A stretch of DNA of 64,000 nt from Lutimaribacter saemankumensis (GTDB lineage: Bacteria; Pseudomonadota; Alphaproteobacteria; Rhodobacterales; Rhodobacteraceae). Under the pieces are notes generated by a model, which was given only the letters and a program-made list of their open reading frames with translations, did no database searches and was not told the origin of the DNA. The position numbers and the translations under genes are program-made. Location: assembly GCF_900100005.1 (NCBI RefSeq), contig NZ_FNEB01000002.1, forward strand, positions 62,001-126,000, given 5' to 3'. Positions 18,258-26,734 of the stretch are shown here, piece after piece. The first letter of the stretch is position 1. Every line of letters starts with the position of its first letter.

Positions 18258-19031
18258 TCAGGCCAGGATCACGTCCAACAGCATCATCAGGATAAGCCCG
18301 AAGATCAGCCCGGTCGTCGCCCGGTTCTGGTGGCCATAGCGGTGGGTTTCGGGGATGATTTCATGGCTGATGATATACAGCATGGCACCTGCGGCGAAGG
18401 TCAGCCCCACCGGAAGCACGTAGATCGACACATGCACCAGCGCCACACCGAGCACGCCACCCACAGGCTCAACCAGCCCGGTCAGGAGCGCGATCGAAAA
18501 CGCCCGCAGCTTGGAATATCCCTGCCCGCGCAAGGCCACGGCCACAGCCAGGCCTTCGGGGGCGTTCTGCAGCCCGATCCCGGTGGCGAGGCTCATGCCA
18601 TTGGTGACGTTTCCACCGCCAAAACCGATACCGACAGCCATGCCTTCGGGAAAATTGTGAATGGTAATGGCGATCACGAACAGCCAGATCTTGGGCAACG
18701 CGCCCGGATCGGCGCCTTCGGGGCCCACGATGAAATGCTCATGCGGCAGCGAATTGTTCAGCCACGCCACCATCGCCGCGCCCAGCGCAATTCCCAGCGC
18801 CGCCAGGAAGGCGGCGGCGGGGACCGAGCCGTAAACCTCCTGGCCCGCGTCGATCCCCGGCAGGATCAGAGAAAAGAACGACGCCGAGATCATCACCCCG
18901 GCGGCGAACCCCAGCATCATGTCGTTGGCGCGGCGTGAAATCTGCTTGCCGAACAGAACGGGGATCGCGCCCACCCCTGTCATCATCCCGGCTGCGAGAC
19001 TTGCGATCGTGCCTATCAGGATGATGCTCAT
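18258..19031 (-). CDS. ZIP family divalent metal transporter
   Basis: 257 aa from the ATG at 19031, which overlaps the stop of the MaoC-like gene by 4 bp. Eight TM segments are expected. The two metal-site helices are clear: HNFPEGMAVGIGFGGG in TM4 and NAPEGLAVAVAL in TM5, together with the late HEIIPETHRYGH segment. ZIP proteins import Zn2+ or Fe2+/Mn2+ into the cytoplasm. This one is close to the ZupT-like, short-loop group. Translational coupling to a dehydratase gene is probably a matter of operon economy. Confidence 0.92.
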   Translation of the reverse strand: MSIILIGTIASLAAGMMTGVGAIPVLFGKQISRRANDMMLGFAAGVMISASFFSLILPGIDAGQEVYGSVPAAAFLAALGIALGAAMVAWLNNSLPHEHFIVGPEGADPGALPKIWLFVIAITIHNFPEGMAVGIGFGGGNVTNGMSLATGIGLQNAPEGLAVAVALRGQGYSKLRAFSIALLTGLVEPVGGVLGVALVHVSIYVLPVGLTFAAGAMLYIISHEIIPETHRYGHQNRATTGLIFGLILMMLLDVILA

Positions 19032-19471
19032 TCGGCCGGCTTTCTTTTCAGAATGTGAGTGGCCGTGTAGCACATAACCACGTCGCCTGACTGGTTCAGC
19101 ACGTCATAGCGGATCTCGGTGCGGCCGCGGTCGGGGCGCGAGGACGATGGCGTCGACCCTACGACCTCGGCACGGACGCGCAATGCGTCACCCGGGCGCA
19201 CGGGATGGCGCCATTGCACGTCACGCATGCCCGGCGACCCCATCGAGGCTTCGTTCCAGACGCCTGATTCCAACGTCAGCCGGAACGCGACCAGCATCGT
19301 CTGAAACCCGCTGGCGATGATCCCGCCATAGATCGACTGCGCAGCGGCGTCCCGGTCGATGTGAAACGGCTGGGCGTCGTATTCGCTGGCAAAGGCGATG
19401 ATCTCGTCCTCGCTTAGGCTGCGGCTTTCGGTTTCGAATACGAAGCCAACGTGAAGATCGTCGAAATACAT
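19028..19471 (-). CDS. MaoC-like hot-dog dehydratase
   Basis: 147 aa starting MYFDDLHVGFVFETESRSLSEDEII at 19471. The hydratase 2 signature is present: FASEYDAQPFHIDRDAA (Asp and His of the catalytic dyad) followed by YGGIIASGFQTM. R-specific enoyl-CoA hydratases and mesaconyl-CoA hydratase-type proteins share it. The short single-domain form and the lack of an adjacent CoA pathway leave the substrate open. It is divergent from lldD; the 135 bp between them hold both promoters. It is coupled to the ZIP gene. Confidence 0.88.
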   Translation of the reverse strand: MYFDDLHVGFVFETESRSLSEDEIIAFASEYDAQPFHIDRDAAAQSIYGGIIASGFQTMLVAFRLTLESGVWNEASMGSPGMRDVQWRHPVRPGDALRVRAEVVGSTPSSSRPDRGRTEIRYDVLNQSGDVVMCYTATHILKRKPAE

Positions 19472-19606
19472 CTTCGGCTGTCCTTTTGACTCGGGCAGAC
19501 CATACGCCGATGCCGTTTGGCCGCAACCGGATTGCGAATTGCCGATTGTTTCAACGGCGCGGGATCGGTAAGAAATCTTCACCAATGCAGCCAAACGGAG
19601 CCCGCC

Positions 19607-20773
19607 ATGACCGTCATCACCTGTATCGACGACTTCAAACGGATCTATCGCCGGCGGGCGCCCCGGATGTTCTATGATTATTGCGAGTCCGGCAGCTGGA
19701 CCGAACAGACCTTTCGCGAGAACGTGAGCGACTTCGACAAGATCCGCCTGCGTCAGCGCGTGGCGGTGGACATGTCGGGCCGGTCGACCGCAACGCAGAT
19801 GATCGGGCAGGACGTAGCGATGCCGGTCGCGTTGGCCCCGGTGGGGCTTACGGGCATGCAGCACGCCGACGGCGAGATCAAGGCCGCCCGCGCCGCCGAG
19901 AAATTCGGCGTGCCGTTCACCCTGTCCACCATGTCCATCAATTCGATCGAGGACGTGGCCGGGGCGACGTCGAAACCGTTCTGGTTCCAGCTTTACACGA
20001 TGAAGGACCAGGGCTTTGTCAGCTCGCTGATCCAGCGGGCCAAGGATGCGAAGTGTTCGGCGCTGGTCATCACGCTGGACCTGCAGATCCTGGGCCAGCG
20101 GCACAAGGATCTGAAGAACGGCCTGTCCGCACCGCCCAAGCTGACCCTGTCGACAATGGCGAACCTGGCCACCAAGTGGCGCTGGGGCATCGAGATGATG
20201 AGCGCCAAGCGCCGCCATTTCGGCAATATCGTGGGCCATGTGCAGGGTGTCAGCGATGCCGCCGATCTTGGTGCCTGGACCGCCGAACAGTTCGATCCGA
20301 CGCTCGACTGGGACAAGATCGCCAAGATCAAGGAAGAATGGGGCGGCAAGGTCATCCTGAAAGGCATCATGGAACCCGAAGACGCCAAGATGGCGTTGCA
20401 GGTGGGGGCCGACGCCATCGTCGTGTCGAACCATGGCGGCCGCCAGCTTGACGGCGCGCTCAGTTCGATCCGCGCACTGCCATCGATCCTGGATGCCGTG
20501 GGCGACAAGACCGAAGTGCATATCGACAGCGGCATCCGCTCTGGTCAGGACGTGCTCAAGGCCGTCGCGATGGGTGCGAAAGGCACCTATATCGGCCGCG
20601 CCTTCGTCTATGGGCTGGGCGCGATGGGCCAGCAAGGCGTCACGAAGGCGCTCGAGGTGATCCACAAGGAAATGGACGTGTCCATGGCGCTGTGCGGCCG
20701 CCGCCGCATCGACGAACTGGGCCGCGACATCCTGAAGATCCCCGCCGATTTCGAAGGCCGCTGGGCCGACTGA
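19607..20773 (+). CDS. lldD: FMN-dependent L-lactate dehydrogenase / 2-hydroxy acid oxidase family
   Basis: 388 aa from the ATG at 19607; 30 upstream in-frame codons run over the divergent promoter and are discarded. The TIM barrel has the FMN-binding PVALAPVGLTGMQHADGE segment, the active-site block VVSNHGGRQLDG with the proton-abstracting His, and DSGIRSGQDVLKAVAMGAKGTYIGR for the FMN phosphate. The enzyme oxidises L-lactate to pyruvate, passing electrons to the respiratory chain. Related glycolate or mandelate oxidases have the same signature, but overall this reads as LldD. Confidence 0.9.
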   Translation: MTVITCIDDFKRIYRRRAPRMFYDYCESGSWTEQTFRENVSDFDKIRLRQRVAVDMSGRSTATQMIGQDVAMPVALAPVGLTGMQHADGEIKAARAAEKFGVPFTLSTMSINSIEDVAGATSKPFWFQLYTMKDQGFVSSLIQRAKDAKCSALVITLDLQILGQRHKDLKNGLSAPPKLTLSTMANLATKWRWGIEMMSAKRRHFGNIVGHVQGVSDAADLGAWTAEQFDPTLDWDKIAKIKEEWGGKVILKGIMEPEDAKMALQVGADAIVVSNHGGRQLDGALSSIRALPSILDAVGDKTEVHIDSGIRSGQDVLKAVAMGAKGTYIGRAFVYGLGAMGQQGVTKALEVIHKEMDVSMALCGRRRIDELGRDILKIPADFEGRWAD

Positions 20774-20795
20774 CGCGGGCCGGGGCCGGCCGGGC

Positions 20796-21749
20796 CTAGA
20801 CCATCCCCCCGCGCAACGTCATCAGCGCGATGTAGCCCGCATAAAGGGCCAGCAGCGTCACGCCCTCGGCCCGCGTGATGCGCCAACCCGACACCGCGAC
20901 CCAGATCAGGATCGCGGTGGCGGCCAGCATGACCCACAGATCGACGGCAACGATCCCGGCGGGCATGGCGACGGGATGCACAAGCGCCGTACCGCCGAGG
21001 ATGCCCATCAGGTTGTAGATGTTTGACCCGACCACATTGCCGAAGGCAACCGCCCCCTGCCGCCGCAAGGCCGCCACGACCGAGGTCGCCAGTTCCGGCA
21101 GCGACGTGCCAACAGCGACAACGGTCAAGCCGATCACAGCGTCCGATATCTGCCAGCCACGGGCCAGTTCGATCGCGGCGCCCACCAGCAGCGACGCGCC
21201 ATAGACCGTCAACGCAATGCCGCCCGCACTGACCGCCAGCGCCAGCAGCGGCGCACGCGGCCATATCGTGGCGGCGGGGGCATCGTCAGCCACGCGCGCG
21301 GCCGTGGCCCGGCGGTCCGCCAGGTAGGCCAGCCCCAAGTATAAACCCAGCCCTCCCAGCAGCCCCAGACCCATCCAGCGCGACAGAACGCCGGCCTGCG
21401 CCAACGCCATCACCGCCAGCGCCGACAGCGCCAGCCAGAGCCCGTCACGCCGGAAATCGCTTTTCGCGACGGCAATGGGGGCGATCAGCGCCGCCAGACC
21501 GAGGATCAGCAGGATGTTTGCGATGTTTGACCCCACCACGTTGCCAACCGCAATACCGGGTGAGCCGGCAAGCGCCGCCTGGATCGAGGTGACAAGCTCG
21601 GGGGTCGAGGTGCCGAAGCCGACGATGGTCAAGCCGATCAGCAGGGGCGACACGCCAAGCCGCGCGGCCAGCGACACCGCGCCCCGCACCAGAAAATCGC
21701 CGCCTGCAAGCAGCAACAGCAGGCCGGCCAGAAGCTCGAGATAGATCAT
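20796..21749 (-). CDS. Calcium/sodium antiporter, CaCA family (YrbG-like)
   Basis: 317 aa from the ATG at 21749. The family's internal duplication is plain: an alpha-1 repeat with GFGTSTPELVTSIQAAL and GNVVGSNIANILLILG, and an alpha-2 repeat with AVGTSLPELATSVVAAL and GNVVGSNIYNLMGILG. The acidic residues of the ion site lie in the two PEL motifs. About ten TM helices are expected. It exchanges cytoplasmic Ca2+ for Na+ or H+. It converges with lldD, 22 bp apart. Confidence 0.94.
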   Translation of the reverse strand: MIYLELLAGLLLLLAGGDFLVRGAVSLAARLGVSPLLIGLTIVGFGTSTPELVTSIQAALAGSPGIAVGNVVGSNIANILLILGLAALIAPIAVAKSDFRRDGLWLALSALAVMALAQAGVLSRWMGLGLLGGLGLYLGLAYLADRRATAARVADDAPAATIWPRAPLLALAVSAGGIALTVYGASLLVGAAIELARGWQISDAVIGLTVVAVGTSLPELATSVVAALRRQGAVAFGNVVGSNIYNLMGILGGTALVHPVAMPAGIVAVDLWVMLAATAILIWVAVSGWRITRAEGVTLLALYAGYIALMTLRGGMV

Positions 21750-21854
21750 GGGATGTAACGCGGCTGGCGATCTTCGGCGACAGGTGTCCGACATCGCAGG
21801 TGGCCAGCAACCCTGCCAGAGGGGCCCGGACCCCGTTACCGCGCGATATCAGCA

Positions 21855-21887
21855 CCGCCCCCGCGCCTTTCAATGGCGCGGGGGCGG
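21855..21887 (-). terminator. Strong hairpin downstream of the class III aminotransferase
   Basis: A perfect 13-bp GC stem (arms 21855-21867 and 21875-21887) with a 7-nt loop, beginning 23 bp after the aminotransferase stop. On the minus strand no U tract follows, so it may act as an mRNA 3'-end stabiliser as much as a terminator. Confidence 0.55.
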
Positions 21888-21909
21888 ATTATTTTCGACG
21901 AGTGCGCGA

Positions 21910-23280
21910 TCAGCCCAGAACTGCCTTCACGGCCTTGGCGGTCTTGCCCACCACCTCGTCGGCCTCGGCCTTGGTCAGGCAGAACGGGGGCGCAAAGCCC
22001 AGGATGTCGCCCTGCGGCATTGCCCGCGCGATCACCCCCTGCTCCAGCAGCGCGGCGGCCACCTGCGGGCCCACCTTGTCGGCAGCATCGAAGAAAACGC
22101 GCCCGTCGCGCTCTTTCACGAATTCGACCGCGCACAACATGCCCTCGCCCCGGATGTCGCCCACATGGGCATGATCGCCCAGCGCATCAGCCATCGCAGC
22201 GTTCAGGTAAGCGCCGGTTTCGCCCGCGTTCTGCACAAGGTTCAGATTGTCGATCAGGCGCAGGTTGGCGACACCCGCCGCCGCGCCGATCGGATGCGCC
22301 GAATAGGTCCAGCCATGGCCGATCGGGCCAAGTTCGTCTGTGCCCTGCTCCAGCACCTGCCAGACCTTGTCGCTGACGATGGACCCCGACAGCGGCGCAT
22401 AGGCGCTGGTCAGACCCTTGGCGATGGTGATGATATCGGGTTTCATCCCGTAATGGTCCGATCCGAACATGCTGCCCAAACGGCCAAACCCGGTCACGAC
22501 CTCATCCGCGATCAGCAGGATGTCATGCTTGGCCAGCACTTTCTGGATGGCTTCCCAATAGCCGGCGGGCGGGGGCACGATGCCGCCGGTGCCCAGAACC
22601 GGTTCGCCGATGAAGGCGGCGATGGTATCCGCGCCTTCGGCCTCGATCAGTTCCTCCAGAGAGGCCACACACCCGGCCACGAACTGCTCTTCGGTCTGGG
22701 CCAGGTCGTCGCGGCGGAAGTAATAGGGCGCGTCGGTATGGATCACCTGCGCCAGCGGCAGGTCGAACTTCTTGTGGAACAGCTCCAGCCCGGTCAGCGA
22801 GCCCGTCACCAACCCCGAGCCGTGATAGCCCCGCCAGCGGCTGATGATCTTTTTCTTTTCCGGCCGGCCCAGCACGTTGTTGTAGTACCAGACAAGCTTG
22901 ACGTTGGTTTCGTTCGCATCCGACCCGCCAAGCCCGAAATAGACCTTGCTCATGTGATCGGGTGCGCGGTCCAGGATCATCCTGGCCAGCGTGATCGACG
23001 CCTCGGTGCCATGTCCGACATAGGCGTGGTAATAGGCCAGCTCACGCGCCTGATCGGCGATCGCCTCGGCGATCTCGGGGCGGCCATAGCCCACGTTCAC
23101 GCAGTACAGCCCGGCAAAGGCATCCAGCAGGCGGTTGCCGTCGCGATCCTCGATATGGCAGCCCTGCCCGCCCGTCACCACGCGTTGCGGCGCCTCGCCG
23201 CGCGCGAATTGCGCGAGGTGGGTCGAGGGGTGGAAAAACGTATCGCGATCCCATTGTTCCAGTTGGTCGTTCTTCAGCAT
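21910..23280 (-). CDS. Class III omega-aminotransferase, probable GABA/diamine-pyruvate transaminase
   Basis: 456 aa. PLP-fold features: [16 protein letters not shown] near the N-terminus, the WRGYHGSG cofactor segment, [32 protein letters not shown] with the pyridine-binding Asp, and [15 protein letters not shown] with the Schiff-base Lys. The sequence reads like the SpuC/GABA-pyruvate group, which transfers the amino group of GABA, putrescine or similar omega-amines to pyruvate. It lies 37 bp downstream of a succinate-semialdehyde dehydrogenase, so GABA breakdown to succinate is the best pathway guess. Taurine- or beta-alanine-pyruvate activity is possible. Confidence 0.85.
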   Translation of the reverse strand: MLKNDQLEQWDRDTFFHPSTHLAQFARGEAPQRVVTGGQGCHIEDRDGNRLLDAFAGLYCVNVGYGRPEIAEAIADQARELAYYHAYVGHGTEASITLARMILDRAPDHMSKVYFGLGGSDANETNVKLVWYYNNVLGRPEKKKIISRWRGYHGSGLVTGSLTGLELFHKKFDLPLAQVIHTDAPYYFRRDDLAQTEEQFVAGCVASLEELIEAEGADTIAAFIGEPVLGTGGIVPPPAGYWEAIQKVLAKHDILLIADEVVTGFGRLGSMFGSDHYGMKPDIITIAKGLTSAYAPLSGSIVSDKVWQVLEQGTDELGPIGHGWTYSAHPIGAAAGVANLRLIDNLNLVQNAGETGAYLNAAMADALGDHAHVGDIRGEGMLCAVEFVKERDGRVFFDAADKVGPQVAAALLEQGVIARAMPQGDILGFAPPFCLTKAEADEVVGKTAKAVKAVLG

Positions 23281-23317
23281 GTCGGTCCTTTCTGCATCCT
23301 TGCGATGCCGTACGGGC

Positions 23318-24802
23318 TCAGGCCCAGTCGCGGCAGACGTATTTGATCTCGGTGAATTCCTCGAGGCCCTGACGCGCCCCTTCCCGGCCCAGGCCGGATT
23401 GCTTCATGCCGCCGAACGGGATCGGCGCGCCCGTCACCTTGGTGCGGTTGACGGCGACCATGCCGAACTGCAGTGCGCGGCTGATGCGATAGATGCGGCG
23501 CGGGTCTTGCGTGTGCACATAGGCGACCAGCCCGTATTCGGTGGCGTTGGCGCGGGAGATGACCTCGTCCTCGGTGTCGAAGGGCGCGATGGGCGCAACG
23601 GGGCCGAAGGTTTCTTCGTGCATGATCGCGGCATCGGCGGGCACGTCGGCAAGAACGGTGGGTTCAAAGAACAGCGGGCCCCGCGAATGGCGATGCCCGC
23701 CGGTCAGCAGCCGCGCGCCCTTGTCCAGCGCGTCGCGCACATGCTCTTCCTGCTTTTGCACGGCCTTTTCGTTCATCAGCGGGCCGATATCGGGATCGTC
23801 CAGACCGGTCCCGATGGTCAATGCCTTCGCGGCCTCGGTAAAACGCTCGCAGAAGGTGTCATAGATCGCACGTTCGACGAAGATGCGGTTGGCGCCCAGG
23901 CAGTCCTGACCCGACGTCGCGAATTTCGCCTTGATGGTTTCCGCCACGGCGTTGTCGAGATCGGCACCCTTGAACACGATCACCGGGGCATGGCCGCCCA
24001 GTTCCATCACCAGCCTCTTTACCGTGTCCGCCGATTGCCGGTACAGCAGCCGCCCGATTTCGGTCGATCCGGTAAAGGACAGCGCGCGCACGCGGGTATC
24101 CTCGGTCCAGGGCTTTACCACCTCGGGTGCCTCGCCCGTCACTACGTTGAACACGCCCGCCGGCAGGCCGGCGCGCTCGGCCAGTTCGGCCAGCGCCAGC
24201 GCGCTGTAAGGCGTTTCCGCCGACGGATGCGCCACCACGGTGCAGCCCGCCGCCAGCGCGGCCGCCGCCTTGCGCGTGAGCATGGCGCTGGGAAAGTTCC
24301 ACGGCGTGATCAGCGCCGCGACGCCCACCGGCTCGCGCCACAGTTCGACCTCGGCATCGGGCAGGTGGCTGGTGACGCCCTCGATATTGGGGCGACGGGT
24401 TTCCTCGGCGTAGAACTCGACGAAGGACGCGGCATAGTCAATCTCGCCCCGCGCCTCGGAGATCGGCTTGCCCTGCTCCAGCACCATGATGCGGGCCAGG
24501 TCTTCCTTGTGCTCCATCATCAGGTCGAACCAGCGCCGCAACACCGCCGCGCGGTCCTGCGGCAGCGTGACGGACCAACTGGCGAACGCGGCCTGCGCCG
24601 CATCCACCGCCTTGCGGCTTTCATCGCCTGACAGCTTGGCCACTTCGCCCAGCCAGGCACCGTCGGCAGGGTTCGTCACGCTGAAGGTCGCGCGATCGGC
24701 ATTGTCCACCCATTTGCCGCCGACATAGGAAAACTGCCGCACCAGGCGCGGGTCGGCCAGGTCGGCAAGCGGCGATTTGGGCAGGCTGTTGTGCATCGAC
24801 AT
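23318..24802 (-). CDS. gabD: Succinate-semialdehyde dehydrogenase (NAD(P)+)
   Basis: 494 aa. Of three closely spaced ATGs (24808, 24802, 24796) the one at 24802 sits 6 nt after AAGGAGG and is preferred. The aldehyde dehydrogenase landmarks are intact: the [10 protein letters not shown] segment with the catalytic Asn, [24 protein letters not shown] with the general-base Glu, and [10 protein letters not shown] with the nucleophilic Cys. The C-terminal [19 protein letters not shown] is typical of GabD. It oxidises succinate semialdehyde to succinate. Neighbours are the GABA-type transaminase downstream and an Lrp regulator upstream. A perfect inverted repeat abuts the ribosome binding site. Confidence 0.92.
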   Translation of the reverse strand: MSMHNSLPKSPLADLADPRLVRQFSYVGGKWVDNADRATFSVTNPADGAWLGEVAKLSGDESRKAVDAAQAAFASWSVTLPQDRAAVLRRWFDLMMEHKEDLARIMVLEQGKPISEARGEIDYAASFVEFYAEETRRPNIEGVTSHLPDAEVELWREPVGVAALITPWNFPSAMLTRKAAAALAAGCTVVAHPSAETPYSALALAELAERAGLPAGVFNVVTGEAPEVVKPWTEDTRVRALSFTGSTEIGRLLYRQSADTVKRLVMELGGHAPVIVFKGADLDNAVAETIKAKFATSGQDCLGANRIFVERAIYDTFCERFTEAAKALTIGTGLDDPDIGPLMNEKAVQKQEEHVRDALDKGARLLTGGHRHSRGPLFFEPTVLADVPADAAIMHEETFGPVAPIAPFDTEDEVISRANATEYGLVAYVHTQDPRRIYRISRALQFGMVAVNRTKVTGAPIPFGGMKQSGLGREGARQGLEEFTEIKYVCRDWA

Positions 24803-24813
24803 GGGCATCCTCC

Positions 24814-24833
24814 TTTTCGGGCTTTCCCGAAAA
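24814..24833. promoter_or_regulatory. Perfect inverted repeat TTTTCGGG-CTTT-CCCGAAAA at the gabD ribosome binding site
   Basis: Two 8-bp arms with a 4-nt spacer end directly at the GGAGG of gabD. As DNA it could be an operator for the adjacent Lrp-type regulator; as RNA it would form a hairpin touching the ribosome binding site. A TATATT element lies farther upstream on the minus strand. Which role applies cannot be decided from sequence. Confidence 0.5.
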
Positions 24834-24917
24834 GTGGCATGCCGCACACGAGAGCGAGGCTGAATATAGCGCCGTTTGCAGAAGATTCCTCTGCCATAGC
24901 GGCACGCGGCAGGAGAA

Positions 24918-25403
24918 TTAGCCGTCCCCGCCCAAAAGCAGATCAAAGGGGGGCGGGGCGCCTTCCTTGACGGTCTTGGTGACGATGTAGGTGTAATAGC
25001 GCGCCAGCCCCACCCGCGCCTCGAGAAGGCCGTCGATCAGGCGCTGGTAACTGTCGATATCCGGCGTGACGACCTGCATCAGGTAGTCGAACCCGCCACC
25101 GAGCGACCAGCAGGCGGTGATCTCGTCATGCAGCGCCACAGCCTTTTCGAAGGTCTGGAAATGGGCAGCCGTGTGGCCCTCCAGTTCGGCGGCGACGAAA
25201 ACGGTCACGGACGGGCCCAGCTTGCGCAGGTTGAACCGCGCACCATAGCCCGCGATCAATCCGGCACGTTCCAGTTTGCGCAGGCGTTCCCAGCAGGGTG
25301 TCGGTGACAGGCCCACACGATCCGCCAAGGCGGCCTTGGTGATCCGGCCGTCTTGCGCAAGCACTTTGAGGATTTCGATATCGCGGGGATCGAGCCGTGT
25401 CAT
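24918..25403 (-). CDS. Lrp/AsnC family transcriptional regulator
   Basis: 161 aa starting MTRLDPRDIEILKVLAQDGRITK at 25403. It has an N-terminal winged helix (ALADRVGLSPTPCWERLRKLERAGLIAGYGARF) and a C-terminal RAM effector domain (AELEGHTAAHFQTFEKAV through GGGFDYLMQVVTPDIDSYQRLIDGLL). Such proteins form octamers or higher assemblies and respond to amino acids. It lies immediately upstream of, and in the same direction as, gabD and the transaminase gene, so it is a plausible local regulator of that operon, sensing GABA or a related amine or amino acid. Confidence 0.93.
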   Translation of the reverse strand: MTRLDPRDIEILKVLAQDGRITKAALADRVGLSPTPCWERLRKLERAGLIAGYGARFNLRKLGPSVTVFVAAELEGHTAAHFQTFEKAVALHDEITACWSLGGGFDYLMQVVTPDIDSYQRLIDGLLEARVGLARYYTYIVTKTVKEGAPPPFDLLLGGDG

Positions 25404-25504
25404 GCCGTGCCTTATATCAGTTTGCCGCGCGCACGTAAGACCACGCTTTGACAAGGTCGCGGCGCCGCGGCACTGTGCGGGAAAATCTGAAGGGATGCGG
25501 TGAC

Positions 25505-26131
25505 ATGCTGGTTTTCGTGGACGCAAATATCGTTCTGTTCGCGGTTCCGAAAACCGGGTCCACCGCCTATCACCTGGCCCTGCGCGGCAAGGCCGATATC
25601 AGCCTGGCCAACAAGGCGGGGCTGAAACACATGACCGCGCGCAAGTTCGACCGCGATTTCGGCCCCTACCTGGCCCAGGCCCACGGGCTGCACCCCGAAC
25701 GCGTTGCCGTGATGCGCGACCCGCTGGAGCAACTGCGCAGCTGGTATCGCTACCGCCAGGACCCCAAGCGCAAGGGCGCGGGCAACAGCGCGGCGGGGAT
25801 GTCGTTCGACGATTTCGTGCTGGCTGCGATCGAAGACACGCCTCCGCCCTTCGCACGCGTCGGCAGCCAGTTCGCATTCGTCACGGACGACGCGGGCGAT
25901 GTGCGCATCGACCACCTGTTCGCCTATGAAAAGCAGGCCGTGTTCCGCCGCTTCCTGGAAGACCGGCTGGGCCAGAAGATCGAGACCAAGGAAAAGAATG
26001 TGTCGCCCTCCGCCCCCACGCCGATCAGCCCCGAGGTCGAAGCGCAACTGCGCGCGGCGCGCGCCGACGATTTCGCCCTGCATGCGGCGATCCTGGCGGC
26101 AGACGGGCACCTGTTGACCCCGCTGGAGTGA
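25505..26131 (+). CDS. Sulfotransferase-like P-loop protein
   Basis: 208 aa from the ATG at 25505. The N-terminal strand-loop IVLFAVPKTGSTAYHLALRG has the PKTGST form of the 5'-phosphosulfate loop that binds PAPS in sulfotransferases. VAVMRDPLEQLRSWYRYR matches the 3'-phosphate motif (RDP...S.Y). The rest is short for a cytosolic sulfotransferase. Homologues in marine Rhodobacteraceae are, as I recall, often labelled gamma-glutamyl kinase, which this sequence does not support. Acceptor unknown. It is divergent from the lrp gene and followed by a good terminator. Confidence 0.65.
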   Translation: MLVFVDANIVLFAVPKTGSTAYHLALRGKADISLANKAGLKHMTARKFDRDFGPYLAQAHGLHPERVAVMRDPLEQLRSWYRYRQDPKRKGAGNSAAGMSFDDFVLAAIEDTPPPFARVGSQFAFVTDDAGDVRIDHLFAYEKQAVFRRFLEDRLGQKIETKEKNVSPSAPTPISPEVEAQLRAARADDFALHAAILAADGHLLTPLE

Positions 26132-26134
26132 CAG

Positions 26135-26163
26135 GCCCGCCTGTTTGCGGCGGGGCTTATTTT
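26135..26163 (+). terminator. Rho-independent terminator after the sulfotransferase-like gene
   Basis: Arms GCCCGCC and GGCGGGGC with a short loop are followed by TTATTTT, beginning 4 bp after the stop. Confidence 0.75.
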
Positions 26164-26239
26164 CACCGCAAATGCCGCAAAATATTGCCGGTTTGCCCCG
26201 CCATCTTTGCCGCACCCGCTGACGGTATGGGATGACGGC

Positions 26240-26713
26240 ATGAACGAGTTACAGGTTTCCGATCCGCACGGCTTTGCGAAGCTGCTGAAATCGTGGGGCT
26301 TCTGGGGTGTCATGACCGGCGCCCTGGCGCTGGTTCTCGTGCTTTTCCAGATATTCGGCCCGGCGCTGGAACCCGCGCCTTCTGCGGCAACCCAGGTGGG
26401 CGAGATCGCGGGTGAAATCAAACGCACCGCCTGGCGGAGCTTTCTCGGCCTGCCCAAACCCGAACCCGAGCCCGTCGCCGTCACCTATCGGTCCTACCTG
26501 CCGCTGGCCGGCCCGATCCTGGCGACGATCGCCATCGTGCTGTCGCTGATTTCCCTTGTCCTGCGCGAAAACCGGCGCCTTGCGGCTTATGGCACAAGCC
26601 TCGGGGTGGGCGCGATCGTGGCCCATTTCTTCTGGTGGGCCCTCTTGGTGATCGCCGGGGTTCTTCTGCTGGTGGCCATCATCGAAAACATCGGCGATAT
26701 CTTCAGCTTTTGA
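26240..26713 (+). CDS. Small integral membrane protein of unknown function
   Basis: 157 aa from the ATG at 26240 (MNELQVSDPHGFAKLLKSW); a TTG at 26207 is a less likely start. There are three or four hydrophobic segments: about residues 18-40 (GFWGVMTGALALVLVLFQIF), 87-108 (LPLAGPILATIAIVLSLISLV) and a long one from about 117 to the C-terminus. A Pro/Glu-rich cytoplasmic or periplasmic loop (PKPEPEPVAV) lies between the first two. I recognise no family. It is probably transcribed alone and converges on a serine hydrolase gene. Confidence 0.7.
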   Translation: MNELQVSDPHGFAKLLKSWGFWGVMTGALALVLVLFQIFGPALEPAPSAATQVGEIAGEIKRTAWRSFLGLPKPEPEPVAVTYRSYLPLAGPILATIAIVLSLISLVLRENRRLAAYGTSLGVGAIVAHFFWWALLVIAGVLLLVAIIENIGDIFSF

Positions 26714-26734
26714 CGACGGCCCCCGCTCGCCCGG

